From DATBRC01 sp036560485 (GTDB lineage Bacteria; Pseudomonadota; Gammaproteobacteria; Burkholderiales; Burkholderiaceae_D): 12,699 bases of DNA. The stretch is taken from the NCBI GenBank assembly GCA_036560485.1, contig DATBRC010000073.1:1-12699 (forward strand), read 5' to 3'. Made by a program: the position numbers and the translations under genes. Shown one piece after another: positions 9,501 through 12,699 of the stretch (the first letter of the stretch is position 1; each line of letters begins with the position of its first letter). The notes under the pieces were generated by a model that was not told the DNA's origin, did no database searches, and saw only the letters and a list, made by a program, of their open reading frames with translations.

Positions 9501-10222
9501 TGTTCACTCAGGAGCCGCTTGATTTCCTGATGCTGTGCTCATCAATGGGAGCGATTGCACCGGTTGTCGGGCAAGTCGATTATTGCGCTGCCAATGCTTT
9601 TCTGGATGCCTTTGCACATGAAAGACAATTGTCGAAAGCAAGCCATATCGTTTCCATCAACTGGAACTCATGGCAGGAAGTCGGCATGGCTGCCAACATG
9701 GCATTGCCGCAGCACCTGCAGAAGCAACACGAAAAAGTCAGTTACCTGTCGAACGGGATTACCGTCAAGGATGCACCGGCCATCTTCGACTTCCTGCTTT
9801 CCAATCATCTGCCGCAAGTGCTGGTTTCCCCGATCGATCTGGATGCAGTACGTGCCTATACGCACCAGATCAACACATTGCTCAATCCCGCATTGAATCC
9901 GGATTTGCCTGCTGCCGCAGCAGACCGGTCTCAAGGCGAGCGCCCCAAACTGTCAGTGGAATATGTCGCACCAAGAAATATCCTGGAGCAGTCGATTACC
10001 GATATCTGGCAAGACTTGTTCGGCATTAGCCCGATCGGCATTCATGACGACTTCTTTGATCTCGGAGGTCATTCTTTATTGACTACGCAAATGATGTCAA
10101 AAATGCGCAGCACCTTCCAAATCGACCTTTCCGTGAAGGCATTGTTTGAAGCGACCACCATCGCCAAGCTTGCACATGTTATTGAAACATCCTCGCAGGA
10201 ATCGGAAGAGATTGAGGTATGA
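3587..10222 (+). CDS. Hybrid acyl starter synthase FAAL-ACP-KS-AT-KR-ACP
   Basis: This 2211-residue multidomain enzyme should activate a fatty acid as acyl-AMP, load it on an ACP, extend it once with malonyl-CoA and reduce it to a 3-hydroxyacyl thioester. Domains in order: FAAL (about 10-590; YTSGSTGTPKG from Tyr176, GRNIYPQDIE, A10 Lys559); ACP1 (600-675; LGGTSSL, Ser635); KS (696-1120; Cys867 in TACSTS, His1003, His1043); AT (1217-1510; Ser1315 in GHSIGEY, HAFH at 1411-1414, a malonyl signature); KR structural half, then a catalytic half with GGLGGIG at 1839-1845, Ser1986, Tyr1999 and Asn2003; ACP2 (2120-2200; LGGHSLL, Ser2163). There is no dehydratase, enoylreductase, condensation or thioesterase domain. 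The ATG at 3587 has AGGA six bases upstream; an in-frame start at 3497 would overlap the mbtH-like gene. All catalytic residues are present. Confidence 0.96.
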   Translation: MDTVNNIPISTLLDLLRYRASDDAGTADKTAFTFLEDGEKLGGTLTFSELDRKARSIAAHLQKTSQAGDRVLLVLPAGLEYICAFFGCVYAGVIAVPALPPTNARGLPRLALIAKDAQPRIALAMASMLTRIEELHIDANAIMDGLTWLTIDSMPDESLNWKRPELQPSTIAFLQYTSGSTGTPKGVMVAHQNILANVALSTATFNMSEKDVVVSWLPPHHDFGLIGGILSCIYAGCHSVQFPASAFLLRPYRWLKAISDYRARITGAPNFAYELCVNKITDEKKSNLDLSCLELALNGAEPIRPGTLKRFAQAFSPCGFQADAFTPVYGLAEATLLVSANMHKNKHAWPHTLSIDKKALENGTVNISANQADAIEIVSTGIASSGEHQAIIVDPVSLAQCAENAIGEIWVHGPSVASGYWRAITENQANFSATPIGRNETFLRTGDLGFIHQSELYITGRMKEMMIFNGRNIYPQDIEVTVESIDPAFRANGCAAFSIEHDEQSRLVIVQEIEHRHQINFEAMLVALKAALGEQHAIFNLFAVLLIKAGSLPRTSSGKIQRMHCKELFKEGKLVSLWKWQDIAAGIDATPTGVAPAPVAPDTSTEHKLALLWAEILDMKTVSVTDNFFDLGGTSSLIVLLHERLNKEFGKALTLADLFKYPTIRSLAGFLSDAEPAHDRLPDHFSHVRKNQSADMIAIIGMSGRFPGAKNITEFWNKLTNGVECIRPFSDEEMKKAGMDDAMRNNPHFVNAGALLDDIDMFDADFFNFLPREAEITDPQHRLFLECSWHALENAGYDPSSFDGQIGVFAGASISTYLLNNLSSNQELTKSVGDVACLIGNDKDYLATRTSYKLNLRGPSVTVQTACSTSLVAVHMACQSLQAGESDLALAGGISIRDWDKCGYAHSEGNIFSADGHIRAFDAQASGTLFGSGVGVVVLKRLEQAISDGDTIHAIIKGTGITNDGADKVGYTAPSISGQTMAIAKAQIAADTPADTVTYIEAHGTATPLGDPIEVHALTQAFRLSTDKKQYCAIGSVKTNVGHLECAAGITGLIKTALALKHQVIPPSLNFDKPNPQIDFDNSPFFVNTELRPWQSNGMPRRAGINSFGFGGTNVHMIMEEAPPALPSGDTRKYHLLTLSARTRTALEATTVELANFLRKNPDLNLADVAYTGHVGRRRFNHRRTLVCDSVDNAIRLLEVCDPGSMPTLATETAEYPIVFMFPGQGSQYVNMAKDLYRDEAIFRSEVDTCAELLQPMLGLDLRAILFPPEERIDDAATQLNNTRYTQPALFVIEYALAKLLQSWGIKPDVMVGHSIGEYVTACLAGVFTLPDALMLVAHRGRLIAGLPPGSMLAVLASEHKLQSLLDEGLWIAAINAPEICSVSGDRNAIEKLKQRLQEQQIDFQTLNTSHAFHSGMMDPILDDFAQCLSKVRLERPRIPYLSNVSGDWIQAQQATDPRYWVDHLRNTVRFADCLEKTMQMPRSLLLEIGPGNSLSGLAKQQGKQTNEFITLSTLPRPKSASSSCETLLDTLGKLWLYGTAVDWKGFYRDQRRHRIALPGYPFERKRFWIEPSARQHQHASKAAAGKHADIAEWFYAPSWKRSSVSIAPESVHASESATHLVFSDRYGLDQIFIDDLRHNGDNLIIVKQSNVFLAASPDSFTIDHTQPEHYERLFAALQQQGRFPTRISHLWGVSPSNTDAPVDQHDHFFSLLFLAQAFGKLGITTEVMINVITNGIHSVSGSEQLFPDRATALGPCHVIPLEYPHIKCRNIDITINGALPIDKTSSRLLLAEIYSQAAETVVAYRGRYRWVQTFEQIPLQSSAIPIKLRRNGHYLITGGLGGIGLTFAQYLADKALSVKITLVGRSSLPDPAMWASYLQMHDEQDALCRKIRQIQAMELQGNTVRYIAADMTDNADVTRLSDTANSEFGAVHGIFHAAGLPGDEPIQSKTVKQAHKVLAPKLIGAPLLEKMFTQEPLDFLMLCSSMGAIAPVVGQVDYCAANAFLDAFAHERQLSKASHIVSINWNSWQEVGMAANMALPQHLQKQHEKVSYLSNGITVKDAPAIFDFLLSNHLPQVLVSPIDLDAVRAYTHQINTLLNPALNPDLPAAAADRSQGERPKLSVEYVAPRNILEQSITDIWQDLFGISPIGIHDDFFDLGGHSLLTTQMMSKMRSTFQIDLSVKALFEATTIAKLAHVIETSSQESEEIEV

Positions 10223-10941
10223 GTTTTTTTGAAAGCGATGCGCATGCCGATGCGTTTTCAAATTCTAAAACGATTCATCAATTATTCGAGCTTCAATCTG
10301 AAAAAACACCTGAGCATGTTGCCGTGACTATTGATCATGCAAAAATTACTTATGCCGAATTAAATATGCGCTCCAATCAACTGGCACATCACTTGCGCAA
10401 ACTGCAGGTTGGCCCCGATACGCTGGTCGGTGTCTGCGTGAATCGCTCTCTTGAAATGGTAATCGGCCTGCTTGGCATACTGAAGGCCGGCGGTGCTTAT
10501 GTGCCGCTAGACCCGGCGTATCTGAAAGAGCAGCTTGCAATCGCGCTTGCTGATGCCAAGCCTGCGTTGGTACTGACAAAACAGCATTTGCTCAGCCACC
10601 TGCCTGCCGGTCATATCACACCATTTTGTCTCGACACCCAATGGCAAGCCGTTACAAAATATCCGATTTGCAATCCGGGCAATCTATCCAAGATGGATAC
10701 ACTTGCTTGTGTAATCTATACCAATGACGCCAGCGGGAAACCCAAGAGCCTCTCCCTAAAAATCGCTGCGCTCATGAAGCTGATCACACTACAGATCAAC
10801 AGTGAAAGGTATAACAATGGCGATAAAAGCGAAATTTCACTCCTCGCACCTTTTAATTCCGACCTGCCATTTCCTGAAATATTTTTGACACTTTATCCAA
10901 TAAACAGCCTGGTATGGCGCGAAAATACTTGGAATATTTAG
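10219..10941 (+). CDS. Truncated, degenerate NRPS adenylation domain
   Basis: This 240-residue product holds only the first half of an adenylation domain. Core A1 (ITYAELN, 43-49) and A2 (LKAGGAYVPLDP, 88-99) are normal. The A3 phosphate-binding loop reads YTNDASGKPKS (167-177) instead of YTSGSTGKPKG, and an A4-like FPEIFLTL (218-225) is followed by a stop at 10939. Motifs A5-A10 and the carrier domain are missing, so it cannot adenylate as it stands. Its ATG overlaps the PKS stop as ATGA, showing it was a translationally coupled next subunit. It begins directly with an A domain and has no condensation domain. The 3' third is noticeably A+T rich. It is most likely a gene remnant; a retained non-catalytic role cannot be excluded. 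Confidence 0.8.
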   Translation: MSFFESDAHADAFSNSKTIHQLFELQSEKTPEHVAVTIDHAKITYAELNMRSNQLAHHLRKLQVGPDTLVGVCVNRSLEMVIGLLGILKAGGAYVPLDPAYLKEQLAIALADAKPALVLTKQHLLSHLPAGHITPFCLDTQWQAVTKYPICNPGNLSKMDTLACVIYTNDASGKPKSLSLKIAALMKLITLQINSERYNNGDKSEISLLAPFNSDLPFPEIFLTLYPINSLVWRENTWNI

Positions 10942-10976
10942 ATCAATTTTTAAAATCAGAACCCAACTTCTACAGC

Positions 10977-11393
10977 CTAGCAGCAGCGTACCCGCCCCTT
11001 CCTCGCCGTGATGTTCGAAATAATCACTTTCAGATTATCAGCATTCAGATTAGATTTAAGCAAGTATCCGTCAACACCGGCATCTGTAGCCGCAATGATT
11101 TTCTCTTCACTCGATTCGGATGTCACGAACAGTACAGGTAAATGTTGCAAGCCTTCTGTGACGCGGATTGTTTTAAGCAGCGCTAAACCATTCATGTGTG
11201 GCATATTCCAATCGGTGATAATGAAATTGATTGGCTCTTCATGAACATCGCCGGTTTGAAGAAGTTGTAGTGCTGTTTTACCATCTGTAGCTTCAGACAC
11301 CCTGGTATAACCGAGCGCATTAAGTAAAGCGACGACGATACTTCGCACGATGTCCTGATCATCGACAACCAAAAAATGAAATTTGGATGACAT
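10977..11393 (-). CDS. Stand-alone CheY-like response regulator
   Basis: This 138-residue single receiver domain has no output domain and should act in the cytoplasm by phosphorylation-dependent binding to a partner. The acidic pocket is Asp11-Asp12, the phosphoacceptor Asp61 (ITDWNMP), the switch Thr91 (FVTSES) and the lysine Lys113. The Pro that usually follows this Lys is replaced by Ser (LLKSN). No histidine kinase or chemotaxis gene is in the window, so its partner is unknown. The start is the ATG at 11393, with a strong AGGAGG 11 bases upstream that lies inside a predicted hairpin. It converges on the adenylation stub with only 35 bases between stops. A link to the biosynthetic genes is not supported. 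Confidence 0.92.
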   Translation of the reverse strand: MSSKFHFLVVDDQDIVRSIVVALLNALGYTRVSEATDGKTALQLLQTGDVHEEPINFIITDWNMPHMNGLALLKTIRVTEGLQHLPVLFVTSESSEEKIIAATDAGVDGYLLKSNLNADNLKVIISNITARKGRVRCC

Positions 11394-11400
11394 GATCGTT

Positions 11401-11484
11401 TTATCCTCCTGTTATTTGTACAGGAAGCGAACATGGATCACGCCACATAAGAGATTCAACCATTCTGACAACGCATACCATCAT
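11401..11484 (-). CDS. Possible 27-residue leader peptide upstream of the CheY-like gene
   Basis: A short frame starts with ATGATG at 11484, with AGGA seven bases upstream, and stops with TAA at 11403-11401, immediately after the AGGAGG of the CheY-like gene and seven bases before its ATG. It runs through both arms of the hairpin at 11405-11427. Its product resembles nothing I know. The placement suggests translational coupling, but short frames occur by chance. Confidence 0.3.
   Translation of the reverse strand: MMVCVVRMVESLMWRDPCSLPVQITGG
11405..11427 (-). promoter_or_regulatory. Hairpin that would cover the Shine-Dalgarno of the CheY-like gene
   Basis: In the minus-strand RNA, CTTCCTGT pairs with ACAGGAGG around the seven-base loop ACAAATA: eight pairs, one of them G-U. 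The right arm contains the whole AGGAGG ribosome-binding site. Such a fold would lower initiation unless melted by heat, a ligand or a translating ribosome. As DNA the same dyad (TCCTGT-N7-ACAGGA) could also be a protein site. Confidence 0.45.
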
Positions 11485-11716
11485 GTTCCAGTCCTATCGA
11501 ATTGTGCAATCAGCACGATTACACGATAATCTCGCTTCATTCAGTCGATCTCAGGCGTGCAGTATCGAAGAAAGCCGCATTGCTCTGCGCAACGGGCTCA
11601 AGCAATTCCAGCAGCTTTTTTGCACGCACCCGCAGCGGTACCCAGCATGGGGAAACCTAACGACAAATTTTATCGATCTGGTATTGCTTGGCATATAAAT
11701 CAAGTGCCCGGTGATG
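11485..11716. other. Intergenic stretch without a convincing gene
   Basis: Between the leader of the CheY-like gene and the end of the frameshifted gene I see no gene. A 71-codon plus-strand frame from 11483 has no ribosome-binding site and no recognisable motif. The promoter for the CheY-like gene should lie here, but no clear -10/-35 pair stands out. Confidence 0.5.
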
Positions 11717-12699
11717 CTATGCCCATTTCAAAATCTCGACCGATATCTTGTCGGCGCTGATTGGCGTATTGAATTGAAAATAATCTGGATCCGTTTTGCG
11801 TAAGCGTTCCAAAATGCCTGGTTCAATCCCATGCATAGGTGTAATCGGTGCATTGTAGAATTCGGCGATGTTGGCCAATATGTAAGCTTCATAGTGACCG
11901 CGTCGATGCTTTAACGGCACATCGGTCTTGACATGACTGCAATTCTTGCCATTCGGCGCCAAGGCGTTCGATGGTTTTATCGGCGAGATGAATGCGGCGC
12001 AGCTTGTCGATATCGTTTGCAATGTATGCATCGAATGCGGGGATACGCCACGGCGCGAATTGCAGGTCGATATTGCGGCTGATTTTTTGCCAATCCGGAA
12101 TGAGGTCTGCCGGTACAAATTGATCTCCAGATGCCATCCAAAGATATTTGCAATAATCGAGCATCCCGTTCAATTCACCCCAAGTTACCGGCAAGCGTTC
12201 AAATCCGAAGCAGGCAATTAAACGCCGCATTGCCAATGCCACTTTCCCTTTGATAAAAATTGGATCTGATCCGCCGCCCCTGACAGCATTCTCATGAATG
12301 CGGGTAATTTGAGCCAAATCAATATTTAAAACATCCGGCAGTTGGGGAAGTCTTCCTTGAATTACGTCTTCTAATTCCTGAATCATTTTTTCCTGGCGCG
12401 CACGATATGCAATTGCCTCCTTCGACATTGGCATTCCGGATTCGTCATACACACCGCGTGCTAATTTGGCATGCACGCGAAGAAATGCTGGCACTTGCGC
12501 TAACGCTGATGGAAATTGCTCCTTTTCCAGCCAGTCTACGAACTCACGCGTTTGTTTGCGCGAATGCGTGCACAGGTACAACCTGTCGTGAAAGTGCGCC
12601 AAAAAGATACGCTCACCAATGACTTCCACGGATGCTAGTTCACGATTGGCATTGACGCGTGCTTTCAGATTGATTAACTGCGGTGAACTCAATGTTGAG
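11717..12699 (-). pseudogene. Frameshifted gene of unknown function (5' partial)
   Basis: Two overlapping minus-strand frames read as one broken protein. The first is open from the window edge (an in-frame TTG lies at 12692) and stops at 11889 after a tail that looks out of frame. The second continues from about 11945 to the stop at 11717 and carries HVKTDVPLKHRRGHYEAY to ISADKISVEILKWA. One extra base, or two lost, around 11925-11946 (just after EWQELQ) would join them into about 324 residues. I do not recognise the family. The protein is soluble, mixed helix/strand in appearance and rich in charged residues, without signal peptide or membrane segment. No slippery heptamer is seen, so programmed frameshifting is unlikely; a sequencing error is possible. 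The true start probably lies beyond the window. Confidence 0.65.

Noticed and set aside
11406..11424. Lux-box reading of TCCTGT-N7-ACAGGA upstream of the CheY-like gene
   Set aside because: The spacing is CT-N11-AG rather than N12, its arms differ from the two operators found here, and it overlaps the ribosome-binding site, so an RNA hairpin is the simpler reading.

Overview
The window carries part of a lipopeptide-type biosynthetic locus (non-ribosomal peptide and polyketide genes) plus a short stretch of unrelated genes. Composition is close to 50% G+C over most of its length and clearly richer in the first ~240 bases. The gene families and the composition fit a Gram-negative proteobacterium, most likely of the order Burkholderiales, but nothing here fixes the genus. 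No tRNA, rRNA, CRISPR array or intact mobile element is visible.

Layout. (1) 2-1273 (+): the 3' end of an NRPS: C-terminal part of an adenylation domain, carrier domain and type I thioesterase. (2) 1316-2140 (-): a protein of the 'predicted metal-dependent hydrolase' type whose glutamates and histidines look like a di-iron ligand set. (3) 2319-3077 (+): a LuxR-family regulator with no LuxI-type partner in view. (4) 3298-3534 (+): an MbtH-like NRPS helper. (5) 3587-10222 (+): a 2211-residue FAAL-ACP-KS-AT-KR-ACP protein predicted to activate a fatty acid, extend it by one malonyl unit and reduce the product to a 3-hydroxyacyl chain. (6) 10219-10941 (+): a truncated, decayed adenylation domain coupled to the PKS by an ATGA overlap. 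(7) 10977-11393 (-): a stand-alone CheY-like receiver with an unusual leader. (8) 11717-12699 (-): a frameshifted gene of unknown function, open at the window edge.

How it fits together. The strongest new signal is regulatory. Two promoters, that of the di-iron-like gene (reading left) and that of the mbtH/FAAL-PKS operon (reading right), carry the same module: an 18-bp 7-4-7 dyad of CT-N12-AG form, a TGTACG -35, a 17-bp spacer and a GCTAnnTT -10. Spacing is identical and the match has the same orientation relative to transcription. The LuxR-type gene lies between them. I infer that this regulator switches on the acyl-starter operon and the di-iron-like protein together, which makes the latter a candidate acyl-chain or peptide tailoring enzyme.

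The assembly line looks rearranged. The thioesterase end of one NRPS lies upstream of the fatty-acyl starter, the starter has no condensation-domain partner downstream, and the next gene is an adenylation-domain remnant. Either the 3-hydroxyacyl starter serves the upstream NRPS in trans, or its own NRPS has been deleted.
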